Shown here piece by piece: positions 16,217 through 24,626 of a DNA stretch of 37,414 nt. The position numbers were made by a program, and so were the translations under genes. The notes below the pieces were generated by a model. That model made no database searches. It was not told where the DNA came from and worked only from the letters and a program-made list of their open reading frames with translations. This DNA is from an uncultured Anaerovibrio sp. (lineage in GTDB: Bacteria; Bacillota; Negativicutes; Selenomonadales; Selenomonadaceae). Location: NCBI GenBank assembly GCA_934196075.1, contig CAKPVW010000015.1, positions 1-37,414 on the forward strand, given 5' to 3'. Positions within the stretch are counted from its first letter, which is position 1. Each line of letters begins with the position of its first letter.

Positions 16217-17662
16217 TTAGTCAAGAGCCTCAGCTTCAGCTCGAGCCTGCTGCAAATATTTCTCTGCTTCCTTCAGCAGTTTAGCACTAAATTTATCCCC
16301 TTCATCTATTCGCTGTTGAAAATATTCTATAGCCATATCCGCCAGACTAATCTTATCTCTGAGACTAAGCCTATCCTGTCCGTACCTCAAAAGTCTCAGA
16401 CAAATATCCGGATAATTATCCAGCTCCCGTTCCACTCTAGCCAGCCTATAGGCACGTCTATAAAACAGCCAAGCAGTATCTTCATCACCGGCAATCTCCC
16501 CACGACTATACATATCTCCCAGCTTGTAAATAGCGTTTATATCATCGTAAATAGCCGCAGCCTCCCAATACTCTCTGGCCTTTGCCTTATCCACAGGAAT
16601 TTCCCGGCCATAATAGTAGCAATAACCTAGGTTGCTCATAGCTGTTATGCTCCCCAGCTTGGCCGCCTCCATATACAAACGAATGGCCTTGGTATACTTT
16701 CCCTGCTTGTAAGCCTTGGCGCCCTTATTCAGCAGTTGATTAGCCAAGGACTCCTCATCACTCCTTTTGCTCAAAGCTTTGTCATATCTTTTGTATTCCA
16801 TCTGAGAAAAACAGCAAAAATAAACCATCATAGCCGTATCAGGATGTCTGGTTAACCAATCATAAACTGCTGAAGTAGCAATTTCTGTGGCCTTGGCCTG
16901 AGGATAACCATAAACGCCTGTAGAAATACAAGGAAAAGCTATACTTTTGCAATCATGTTTCCAGGCCAGCTCCAGGGAATTTTGGTAACAATCCCACAGC
17001 TGTTTTTCCTCAATTTTTTTACCACTGTAAACAGGACCTACCGTGTGAATGACATAATCTGCCTGCAGTTTGTAGGCCTTGGTTATTTTGGCATCTCCAG
17101 TAGCGCAGCCTCCCAGACCTCTACATTCCTCCAACAGCTGATCGCCAGCAGCTCTATGGATTGCCCCATCCACACCGCCACCCCCCAGCAGGGTATTGTT
17201 GGCTGCATTAACAATAGCATCTACAGCCAAAGTCGTAATATCTCCCAATACGACGGCAATTCTGGAAACCGCCTCATCACGAATCAACATTCCCAGCATC
17301 CTATGAGAAATAGGGATAAAACTATCCTGAGTAGGATTCAAAGCCAAGCCACAATAATCTTCGTTATTGCATAGATAAACCAAAACATCCTGTAAATTCA
17401 TAGGGAAGCTATGCTCTGGTTCATCCATTAGGTCTGCACTGGTATAAACAGCTAAAAAACCTCCCTCCTCGCCAGGTATAACGCACAAGTTAAGGGAATC
17501 TTCCTCCTCATCCTGCTCACCCTCCAGAGCATCCACCCAAACTATCTGGTTCCACTCCAGCAAATCACGAAAAAGCTCGTAGACAATTTGTTCCTGCCCC
17601 TTACCTTCCAGTTTTTCAGCAGTATATAGCGCTCGCTCCAAGGATTTACACATCTTATTCAT
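16217..17662 (-). CDS. SseB-like/macro/Sel1-repeat fusion protein
   Basis: A 481-residue three-part protein. Residues ~5-125 resemble the SseB N-terminal fold (ending DSFIPISHRMLGML). Residues ~135-290 form a macro domain with VVLGDITTLAVDAIVNAANNTLLGGGGVDGAIHRAAG and IAFPCISTGVYGYP, the ADP-ribose-binding and deacylase motifs of MacroD-type enzymes, including the NAAN and GGGVDG loops. Residues ~312-470 are Sel1/TPR-like helical repeats (AYKQGKYTKAIRLYMEAAKLGS...AMSNLGYCYYYG). It should bind ADP-ribose or O-acetyl-ADP-ribose, possibly removing ADP-ribose from a protein held by the repeats. GGAGGGGGAG precedes the ATG. Confidence 0.85.
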   Translation of the reverse strand: MNKMCKSLERALYTAEKLEGKGQEQIVYELFRDLLEWNQIVWVDALEGEQDEEEDSLNLCVIPGEEGGFLAVYTSADLMDEPEHSFPMNLQDVLVYLCNNEDYCGLALNPTQDSFIPISHRMLGMLIRDEAVSRIAVVLGDITTLAVDAIVNAANNTLLGGGGVDGAIHRAAGDQLLEECRGLGGCATGDAKITKAYKLQADYVIHTVGPVYSGKKIEEKQLWDCYQNSLELAWKHDCKSIAFPCISTGVYGYPQAKATEIATSAVYDWLTRHPDTAMMVYFCCFSQMEYKRYDKALSKRSDEESLANQLLNKGAKAYKQGKYTKAIRLYMEAAKLGSITAMSNLGYCYYYGREIPVDKAKAREYWEAAAIYDDINAIYKLGDMYSRGEIAGDEDTAWLFYRRAYRLARVERELDNYPDICLRLLRYGQDRLSLRDKISLADMAIEYFQQRIDEGDKFSAKLLKEAEKYLQQARAEAEALD

Positions 17663-17837
17663 TGTCTACAGCTCCCCCTCCCCAGTCCATAAAGCCACTG
17701 CACATTTTCTTTCCATACTCTTTATTTTCTACACAAACAGACAAAATCCTGCCATGTCTAGATAAAAAATATCAAAAATCAATTCCTAAGCCTATCTTCT
17801 ACACCTTCCAAATTTGAAAACCACACATTCTCAACAA

Positions 17838-17875
17838 GAAAATCCGCCTAAATTTATAGCTTCAGGCGGATTTTC
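17838..17875. terminator. Terminator at the end of the glycosylation operon
   Basis: GAAAATCCGCCT and AGGCGGATTTTC form a perfect 12-bp stem with a 14-nt loop, with T-rich arms in both directions. It lies 22 nt past the stop of the small flippase gene. The remaining gap to 17662 shows no ORF. Confidence 0.8.
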
Positions 17876-17897
17876 CTATGTCTTTAATACAACAGTA

Positions 17898-18269
17898 TTA
17901 ATTTTTAAACATAAATAATACACCAACACAAATCAAGCCTATTCCTAAAAGCTTGTTCATTGTAAGTGCTTCACCCCAAAAATACCATCCAGCAAATGCT
18001 GTTACTATATAACCTGCACTAAGCATAGGGTACGCAACACTAACCTCTACTCTAGACAATACAACCAACCAAACAACAAAACTTAATACATAGCAGGTCA
18101 TACCTCCCAAGATAAACAGATTTGCATATACATTTTCCAGCATTGCAATTATACCAGATAAATCTAGATTTATACCGCCTACAGACTGCATTCCCTGCTT
18201 CAGACATAGCTGCGCAACAGTATTAAGAGCCACTCCTCCCAAAATAAGGACTACATTTATAAAACTCAT
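17898..18269 (-). CDS. Small EamA/SMR-type membrane protein (ArnE/ArnF-like flippase)
   Basis: A 123-residue protein with four hydrophobic segments. NTVAQLCLKQGM near the start and SRVEVSVAYPMLSAGYIVTAFAGWYFWGE resemble the ArnE/ArnF subunits that flip undecaprenyl-phosphate-aminoarabinose, and SMR exporters in general. Next to two GT2 genes and a GT-C gene, the likely role is moving a lipid-linked sugar across the inner membrane. Its ATG overlaps the preceding stop (ATGA). Last gene of the seven-gene operon, followed by a terminator. Codons are more A/T-rich than in neighbouring housekeeping genes. Confidence 0.75.
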   Translation of the reverse strand: MSFINVVLILGGVALNTVAQLCLKQGMQSVGGINLDLSGIIAMLENVYANLFILGGMTCYVLSFVVWLVVLSRVEVSVAYPMLSAGYIVTAFAGWYFWGEALTMNKLLGIGLICVGVLFMFKN

Positions 18270-19075
18270 TTTTTCACCTCATCAGGATTATACCTTCCAA
18301 AAAGGTTTGCAAACAAAATTTTCAACAGATTGGTATTCCCACCAAAAAAACTAATTTTTGTTGGCACTTTTCCTGCATTGGGATATTTTCTTGTAACAGG
18401 CACCTCACATGATTTATAACCAAGCTGGCTAGCTCTAACAGACAGATATGCCAAAAGCTCATATCCCGGAAATATATCTCTAAAAGGTGCAACTCTTGCA
18501 TCAGTCAAATAACGAACAGAATATCCTCTAAAAGCATTCGTAGTGTCAGTAAACCATTTGCCTGCTGTTAAGGAAATCAACGGTGCATGCAACAATCTTA
18601 CTGCCAAATATCTTATCTTAGGTGTATTAATGGCACAACCACCTTTGATAAATCGTGAGCCCTGAATAAAATCGTAACCGCTTTCCAGTTTTTCAATGAA
18701 TTTATATACATCCTCAATACTATCCTTGTTGTTGCCATCAATGGTCAATATTCCCTGATAACCACGAGCAATTGCCCAATGCATGCCCATACGAAGCTGT
18801 GCTCCCTGCTTACCTACATCCTGCTTCACCAGCAATGTATTTACATGCAGATTTTTTAGCTTTTCACTTTCTGTTGAACCGTCTGTTGAACCACCATCAC
18901 ATATGACAATATCAACCAAATCATGCACGCCAGCGACAGAAGCACGCTCCAATTCCTTAACAATACGTTGACCTTCATCAATAATAGGTATCAGCAATAC
19001 ATAGTTATGATTTTTTGGATAATATTCTTCTGCAAAAAATTTAGGTACGCCCTTTGCTTTGTCATATATCTTCAT
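18266..19075 (-). CDS. GT2 glycosyltransferase (dolichol-phosphate-mannose-synthase-like)
   Basis: A GT-A fold enzyme of about 269 residues without membrane segments. Motifs: VLLIPIIDEGQRI, DIVICDGGSTDGS, GKQGAQLRMGMHWAIARGY and LTIDGNNKDS in place of the usual DxD, then QGSRFIKGG. A conserved TNAFRGY and PGYELLAYLSVRA follow, as in polyprenyl-phosphate sugar synthases. It probably loads a sugar onto a lipid phosphate for the adjacent flippase. The ATG at 19075 leaves one base after the previous stop (TAATATG), with AGGAG 14 nt upstream. An earlier in-frame ATG at 19099 is possible. Confidence 0.8.
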   Translation of the reverse strand: MKIYDKAKGVPKFFAEEYYPKNHNYVLLIPIIDEGQRIVKELERASVAGVHDLVDIVICDGGSTDGSTESEKLKNLHVNTLLVKQDVGKQGAQLRMGMHWAIARGYQGILTIDGNNKDSIEDVYKFIEKLESGYDFIQGSRFIKGGCAINTPKIRYLAVRLLHAPLISLTAGKWFTDTTNAFRGYSVRYLTDARVAPFRDIFPGYELLAYLSVRASQLGYKSCEVPVTRKYPNAGKVPTKISFFGGNTNLLKILFANLFGRYNPDEVKK

Positions 19076-19076
19076 A

Positions 19077-19874
19077 TTAGCCAAATACACTCCTAACATA
19101 TTCCATGCATTGCTTCAACTCTGCATTGCTTATATTTACCATTTCAATTGACACATATTTGTTATACCCATTTTTTCCCAAAATTTCTGCTAACTCATTA
19201 TGCAACTTTCTTTTTTCTATCAGCTTCAATCCAGGCTCGCTAATATGTACATGGGATATCATCTCTATATTATCTGCCAGCATATCTATCCCTTCATTAT
19301 TGGCCAGCAATGTACCTACATCAAAATTCAATTTAACTCCCTCAGAATCCACTTGCTTAATAAATTTCAATGCCTCCTGTGTAGTATTAATAAAATTAGT
19401 CCCATATATAGCAGGGTTTGCTTCCATCCCAATTACAACTTCCTTATCCAACGCATAATCTCCTAGTTGACGGAAAAAATCCACTGCAACACTATATGCA
19501 TTATTTAAATCAGCATTTTTAGGAATATTTCTGTTTTTAGGACAGCCAAAAACAATATTCTTTGCTCCTACAGCATTTGCAAAATCTATAGCCTTCATAG
19601 TATAGTTAAGCAGAAAGTTTCTTTCTGCTAAATCACCAAATAGCATTTCCTGTCTGCCATACCAAATAGATTGTAAAGAGATTATACTAAGCTGCCTATC
19701 CCTTCCCATCATATTTGCCCATTTTTTTGCGTCATTTATATTTCCATAAGGATCTACCGGAATCACTTTGCCCGGTGCAATTTCTAAACCTGCATAGCCA
19801 TATTGTTTCATCAATGCCAATATAGTTTCCTCTTGCTCCGCAGGCCAAGCAAGATTGGATATAGCTAATTTCAT
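19077..19874 (-). CDS. Sugar phosphate isomerase/epimerase (xylose-isomerase-like TIM barrel)
   Basis: A 265-residue AP-endonuclease-2/xylose-isomerase-like TIM barrel: MKLAISNLAW start, YGYAGLEIAPGK, a conserved Glu in VVIGMEANP, KLNFDVGTLLAN with Asp, ISHVHISEPG with His, and YVSIEM with the final Glu. These supply the metal-binding E/D/H/E set of the family. Substrate unknown. Lying inside a glycosylation operon, it may isomerise or epimerise a sugar precursor, or trim one. The ribosome site is weak (AGGG). Confidence 0.8.
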   Translation of the reverse strand: MKLAISNLAWPAEQEETILALMKQYGYAGLEIAPGKVIPVDPYGNINDAKKWANMMGRDRQLSIISLQSIWYGRQEMLFGDLAERNFLLNYTMKAIDFANAVGAKNIVFGCPKNRNIPKNADLNNAYSVAVDFFRQLGDYALDKEVVIGMEANPAIYGTNFINTTQEALKFIKQVDSEGVKLNFDVGTLLANNEGIDMLADNIEMISHVHISEPGLKLIEKRKLHNELAEILGKNGYNKYVSIEMVNISNAELKQCMEYVRSVFG

Positions 19875-19880
19875 TACATA

Positions 19881-21449
19881 TCACACCCTTCGCTGAAAAT
19901 GATACAGATAAGTATCGTGATCCACACTAACAATTTCAATATCTCCATAGGCATTCAATTCATTTAAGAACAATTGCCAATATACATCCTTTTCTCCATT
20001 CATATGTGAGGTAAACAAATAAACAGAATCATACCTTTTGATATTTTCTATATCATGTTGAATATTATCTTCTCTAGGATGACCATCATAGGAATAAGGC
20101 TTGCGGTAATAAAATTCATTCAATTCTTTACCCCAAATATATTCATCTGTAATTGTACCAATCTTCGCCATTTCCCAATTATTCGGTCCCCCATAAGGGA
20201 ATCCTTTTTCAAAAAAATACGATGGCTGGGCACCCCAATAAAGATATATCATGTCACTAGGCTTTTTATTTTTTTCTAAATAAGCCAAATTTTGAACTAT
20301 CTCAGTTTCCGGCCAAAAAATCAAATTACCTCGCACCATTCCTTTAGCAGTATAGCCAAGAGGCAATACCAACAAAATAGTTGCTAAACTCATTAGTACA
20401 GCTAATTTTTTCCTAGAATATTGCCATTTTAATTCTAGCCTATGCCAATATTCATCCAAGGAAACAGCAGCCAAAATCAAAACCAGCACAGCGAAAAATG
20501 ACATCAATCTAGCTGCAATTGGATAATACCCCATGGCAGATGCAATTAATAATATTACCAATCCCAAAATATAAAATGATGCTTTATGATCCCTGTCTTT
20601 TCTCCATGAATATAATGTATAACCAGCCGCTAATATGTATAATACACACATATGCTTCAGCTGTGGACCGATACTTTGTCTAACCATTTTCACTATCAAT
20701 ACTATATCGTCCAAGGAGGAAGGAATTAGCGGGAAGGCCAATAAATCCCAAAATCCTTTCGCACCTGCATTACCTTCTGTGCCCGTAAGCCAAAAAAAGT
20801 AATATACGGCAAAGCTAAGTGCTGGCAGCAAGCATGGCATAAAATTTAGAAATCTCTTATTCTTTAATATATCCTTAACAACTAGCAGCATTCCTCCCAC
20901 TATAAAAAATACTGGTACGAAAGAGAACCATATTACAATGCTGCAAATTACACACAAGCACCATAAAGAAATTCGTGCATGAAAATAATACCAAAATAAA
21001 ATTACCACGGCTAGCACAAACATACATTCAGATGTATACTGTTTTACCTGGGATGAATAGGATATATAAAAAGGCAGAAGGGAGAAAATAGCTGTAAAAT
21101 AAGCAGCCCTTCTAACATGGTATAGTTTGTCTAAAATATAATACATAAGGCCGCATGTGCCAAATAAACAAATCAATGACCATATACGCAAAGATACCTT
21201 AGAAACACCAAAAACCAATGTACAAAGCTTTACTATATATAAATATCCAATAGGTGCACTTTGACCATAATCCATTGGACTTAAAACGAGATTTCCCAAA
21301 TCCCTTGTCATAATGGTACTTGCAACCATAGCTTCATCTATAAACAGTGAATGCTCAACAAGATATGGTATTATATGCAATATAATACCTAGTGCAAGCA
21401 TTATTACAGCCATCTTTTTAATTATAAATTCATATCTAGCAAAGCTCAC
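19881..21449 (-). CDS. GT39/ArnT-like membrane glycosyltransferase (GT-C)
   Basis: A 522-residue protein with about ten to eleven membrane segments. The first periplasmic loop has SLFIDEAMVA, matching the acidic catalytic motif (DE) of GT39/GT83 enzymes, then SPMDYGQSAPIGYLYIVK. The C-terminal ~130 residues after KGMVRGN are soluble and probably periplasmic (YLYWGAQPSYFFEKGFPYGG). Such enzymes take a sugar from polyprenyl phosphate and put it on a lipid, glycan or protein outside the membrane. The start is GTG at 21449 with GGGG 8 nt upstream, one base after the previous stop. Confidence 0.8.
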   Translation of the reverse strand: MSFARYEFIIKKMAVIMLALGIILHIIPYLVEHSLFIDEAMVASTIMTRDLGNLVLSPMDYGQSAPIGYLYIVKLCTLVFGVSKVSLRIWSLICLFGTCGLMYYILDKLYHVRRAAYFTAIFSLLPFYISYSSQVKQYTSECMFVLAVVILFWYYFHARISLWCLCVICSIVIWFSFVPVFFIVGGMLLVVKDILKNKRFLNFMPCLLPALSFAVYYFFWLTGTEGNAGAKGFWDLLAFPLIPSSLDDIVLIVKMVRQSIGPQLKHMCVLYILAAGYTLYSWRKDRDHKASFYILGLVILLIASAMGYYPIAARLMSFFAVLVLILAAVSLDEYWHRLELKWQYSRKKLAVLMSLATILLVLPLGYTAKGMVRGNLIFWPETEIVQNLAYLEKNKKPSDMIYLYWGAQPSYFFEKGFPYGGPNNWEMAKIGTITDEYIWGKELNEFYYRKPYSYDGHPREDNIQHDIENIKRYDSVYLFTSHMNGEKDVYWQLFLNELNAYGDIEIVSVDHDTYLYHFQRRV

Positions 21450-21450
21450 T

Positions 21451-22380
21451 TTATTTTCCCCGCTCCTCGTCTATGTATTTTTTTATTTCATACAATACAT
21501 CTTTTCTTTTCATAATATAATGTCCAGAACCACCTAGTAATTCTGCATATTTCGTATAATAATCATATGCCATAGGTGTATTTGTGCAATGATTTGTAAA
21601 CTCCTTACCCTCCACATAGCTATAAATTTCCGCTGCTGACAGTGGTTCAGTGGCAAGATGTAATAACTTTATACCAGATTGTAATGCTGTATTTATATCA
21701 TGCCATAATCTTTGTAGTGGGTAGAATTGATATTCATTTCTACTGTCCGTAAATTGTGTAGCGAAAAATTTCAAGCGCTGAAAGCTGTGATACAATTCCT
21801 TCATGGCTGTATTATTAACACTTTGTCGTAATTGATAAAAACCATTTTCCTGAAGCAAATAATGTTTTTCTAGTAAAGGTTCCTGCTCCGCAAATCTAAT
21901 AAATTTATCCGCCGCAAGCATTGATGGAATTGGACGCAGCATATCATATATAAAATTTTTCTTCAGATTCATACCAAATAGACCTGGCAAACGTACTATA
22001 AGTGCCTCTGGATAATGCTCACGAACCCACAACTCCAGCTTATAGCGATTCAACCCATAAGCCGGCAGTCCTTCTGTATTCACTACTGCATCCTCATCCA
22101 CAGACACGGGATTCTTCAATACATCAATTGTAGATATCAGCACTATTTGTTTAGGAGCAATTTTGCTAATATTTTTTTGAGCTTCATAAATATAATCCAT
22201 ATCTGCCTGCGGATTTTTATTGGCAATAAATTTTACCGCAGGAACCCCTGCATAGACCAGCAGATCCGGCTTGCTTCCATATGCTGTTTGAATATCAGCT
22301 CTATGGTATGCGAAGTCAAAATTCTCTACTGCTAATATATTTCCGCCCACAAAACCAGTAGATCCAACTAATATTTTCAT
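21451..22380 (-). CDS. Atypical extended SDR (NAD-dependent epimerase/dehydratase-like)
   Basis: A 309-residue Rossmann protein: KILVGSTGFVGGNI gives the GxxGxxG cofactor motif. VLISTIDVL supplies the catalytic Ser/Thr region, and AYGLNRYKLE is where extended SDRs have YxxxK. Here the fourth position after Tyr108 is Arg112 in place of Lys, so either catalysis differs or the protein is a binding/reductase variant. RLPGLFG follows as in sugar epimerases. A GGAGG site precedes the ATG. It probably modifies the nucleotide sugar used by the operon's glycosyltransferases. Confidence 0.75.
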   Translation of the reverse strand: MKILVGSTGFVGGNILAVENFDFAYHRADIQTAYGSKPDLLVYAGVPAVKFIANKNPQADMDYIYEAQKNISKIAPKQIVLISTIDVLKNPVSVDEDAVVNTEGLPAYGLNRYKLELWVREHYPEALIVRLPGLFGMNLKKNFIYDMLRPIPSMLAADKFIRFAEQEPLLEKHYLLQENGFYQLRQSVNNTAMKELYHSFQRLKFFATQFTDSRNEYQFYPLQRLWHDINTALQSGIKLLHLATEPLSAAEIYSYVEGKEFTNHCTNTPMAYDYYTKYAELLGGSGHYIMKRKDVLYEIKKYIDEERGK

Positions 22381-22396
22381 ACAATGACCTCCTCTG

Positions 22397-23344
22397 CTAT
22401 TTTGTCATTTTTTCTATACCAACAAAGCTGACTTGCTTTCGCCTAAAAATTAAATTCAATATAATCTGTAAATATTTGATAATTATTGTCAATATCCCAA
22501 AGAGAGCAAAAAAGGCAAAGGACATAAAACAAATTGTTGTAGTCCAGCCCGAAACAGGAGAACTTGTAATATAGGTTGCAGCACCATAACAACCTACCAA
22601 TATGGCTATCATCATCATGATTTTTGTAAATGCTATGGCAATTTTATAGCCTATATCTGTAAATAAAAGCAGCGCATCAAAGGCCAAGTTTTCACGGTAG
22701 CTATGCTCTTGACCGTCCTTTGCAGTCATTTGATTTTTATATAATGGAGCATAAACTACATTTTTCACAGGAAATCCGCAATTCATGTAAACCGCCTTAC
22801 GATAAGGAACAGTTTTATTCATACTATTAATGCGGTTAATGGCCCTGCGGCTTAAAATATGAAATCTTTCAGTTCGCATATCATATTCATAGTTACTAAA
22901 CCTATTAAATAATGAATAAAATAATCTTGAGGACCTAGAGGACGATACATCAGGTACAGCAGTAACTATATCTGCTCCTTCTAGGGAACTGCGATAGACC
23001 GCCATTATTATATCTGTTGAAAAATCAGCAATAGTGCTATCAAATTCAAAAACAAAATCTCCTATTGCCAAATCTTCGCCAGCTTTCATTGCTGACTCTA
23101 TGCCGTGATATGAACTCATGTTTAACATGGAAATACTCACATCACCTACTTTGCGGCTCAATGTCCTAATAGCTTCAATTGTTTCAGCATCTGCACCGTC
23201 ATTAACACATATAATCTCTGATGACAAAAAATTACTTTCTAGAACATCTACTATCATATTAAGGAATTTTTCCACATCACTAGATTGTCTACTTATATAT
23301 ACAACTGCAGAAACAAAGTTTTTTTCCTTATCCATATTAAGCAT
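22397..23344 (-). CDS. Membrane-anchored GT2 glycosyltransferase (GtrB/DPM1-like)
   Basis: A 315-residue protein with an N-terminal GT2 domain (SAVVYISRQSSDVEKF, IICVNDGADAET, MSSYHGIESAMKAGEDLAIGDFVFEFDST) and two membrane helices at about 225-295. This is the layout of undecaprenyl-phosphate glycosyltransferases such as GtrB or ArnC. The usual DxD reads EFDST. The ATG overlaps the FAD-oxidoreductase stop by one base (TAATG), with GAGGTG upstream. It probably transfers a nucleotide-activated sugar to undecaprenyl phosphate. Confidence 0.8.
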   Translation of the reverse strand: MLNMDKEKNFVSAVVYISRQSSDVEKFLNMIVDVLESNFLSSEIICVNDGADAETIEAIRTLSRKVGDVSISMLNMSSYHGIESAMKAGEDLAIGDFVFEFDSTIADFSTDIIMAVYRSSLEGADIVTAVPDVSSSRSSRLFYSLFNRFSNYEYDMRTERFHILSRRAINRINSMNKTVPYRKAVYMNCGFPVKNVVYAPLYKNQMTAKDGQEHSYRENLAFDALLLFTDIGYKIAIAFTKIMMMIAILVGCYGAATYITSSPVSGWTTTICFMSFAFFALFGILTIIIKYLQIILNLIFRRKQVSFVGIEKMTK

Positions 23345-24471
23345 TATCTTAACACCTCATCTAAATCATAAACAGTATTAATCTTACCTGACAACACACT
23401 CACAAAGGTCGGCTTATCATGCAATTTTCTAATTACTGTAGGCCGAGAATCATCTATTTCAGAACTCATCAATATTGGCTTCATCGAAAACAAAGATTCC
23501 TTATAACTAAATCCAAATTCAGGCCTTAAGTATTTATGAGCCAGTGCCCCCATATAAGGAAACGCTGTTGTAGGTTTATGAATACAACTATTACAGTTTC
23601 CCAAATGGGATGGTGAGCAATATTTATCTATACCCTGTTGGCAAGTAAATGTAGGCACTTCATCATAACTTGTAACATGTGGCGTAAATGAAACCGCCGT
23701 CAGGGAATGTAAACCAGTTTTACCAAATGGCATTATAGAGAAAAATGGGCCATCCATAACGGTAATACCATAATCCTGCAAATTACCCTGTGCATTACAC
23801 AAAATAATTTCACAAAGCTCATATTTAATTTTAAATGTTTCATAACCTAACACTCGAGCTATTTGATTAGTGCTTGCATAGGTAGCATTGAGAATAAATT
23901 CACTGGCATAAACCTCTCCATCAGATGTTAATACTTTGTATTCTTTGCCATTATCTTCTATATTCTCAATCTGAACTCCATATTTTATCTGGACTAAATC
24001 TGGATATTCCGCTAATTTTTCCAAATAGTAATCACGCAATATCTGAGCATCATATGTGTATTCCTGTGTTAAAAAAGCACCATCACAACATCCTTTATTA
24101 AAATAATTTTCTGCTAATACTTCTTTGCAGGGAATCTCGGCTGCTTTACAAAAATCTTTAAATTGACTACCACTTGACCAAGAAAAATTACTTGATGTTG
24201 CATATACTTTTTTAAATGACTTATTGATACAAAAGGCAAAATCTTTATTAAATCTTGCAAAGTAGCCTGCACTTTTTCTAGCAGTAGATAGTGATCTTGG
24301 ATAGTGATATCCCTGATGCACTCGGGCCTGATTAATATATGTAGCACGACCAAATGCTTCCGAATCACATTCTAACACTACAACATGCTCTCCCCACCGA
24401 GATGCACAAAGCAGGGCCGCATATAAACCATATAATCCAGCACCAATAATAACCTTATCTGATTTAACCAT
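23344..24471 (-). CDS. FAD-dependent oxidoreductase (DAO-like fold)
   Basis: A 375-residue protein with the dinucleotide-binding motif KVIIGAGLYGLYAAL at the N-terminus and the second-strand acidic residue in VVVLECD. GRATYINQARVHQGYHYPRS follows, then a substrate domain and a C-terminal FVSVLSGKINTVYDLDEVL. The layout resembles glycine/D-amino-acid-oxidase-type and UDP-galactopyranose-mutase-like flavoproteins, without a clear match to either. It is the first gene of the seven-gene operon, under a consensus promoter. The start is the ATG at 24471 with GGAAG 6 nt upstream; the open frame also has a TTG two codons earlier. Confidence 0.7.
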   Translation of the reverse strand: MVKSDKVIIGAGLYGLYAALLCASRWGEHVVVLECDSEAFGRATYINQARVHQGYHYPRSLSTARKSAGYFARFNKDFAFCINKSFKKVYATSSNFSWSSGSQFKDFCKAAEIPCKEVLAENYFNKGCCDGAFLTQEYTYDAQILRDYYLEKLAEYPDLVQIKYGVQIENIEDNGKEYKVLTSDGEVYASEFILNATYASTNQIARVLGYETFKIKYELCEIILCNAQGNLQDYGITVMDGPFFSIMPFGKTGLHSLTAVSFTPHVTSYDEVPTFTCQQGIDKYCSPSHLGNCNSCIHKPTTAFPYMGALAHKYLRPEFGFSYKESLFSMKPILMSSEIDDSRPTVIRKLHDKPTFVSVLSGKINTVYDLDEVLR

Positions 24472-24506
24472 AAGCAACTTCCTTACCGTCTATAAATAAA
24501 ACTTTC

Positions 24507-24544
24507 TGTATTACATATATTACAACTTTAAATCATGTAATACA
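24507..24544. promoter_or_regulatory. 10-bp inverted repeat, candidate operator of the XRE regulator
   Basis: TGTATTACAT (24507-24516) and ATGTAATACA (24535-24544) are perfect reverse complements 18 bp apart, with a third partial half-site (TATATTACA) between them. The repeat lies just downstream of the -10 box of the glycosylation operon, a position suited to repression by roadblock. An RNA hairpin is an alternative reading. Confidence 0.55.
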
Positions 24545-24561
24545 TTTTCTCTAACAGAAAG

Positions 24562-24590
24562 ATATTATCATGAAAGTGGAGGATTGTCAA
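24562..24590 (-). promoter_or_regulatory. Consensus promoter of the seven-gene glycosylation operon
   Basis: Minus-strand TTGACA (24585-24590), 17-bp spacer, TAATAT (24562-24567). The FAD-oxidoreductase start is about 90 nt downstream. Confidence 0.8.
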
Positions 24591-24626
24591 AATCCTAAAA
24601 TTTGAACTAATGGAGTGAATTATCAT

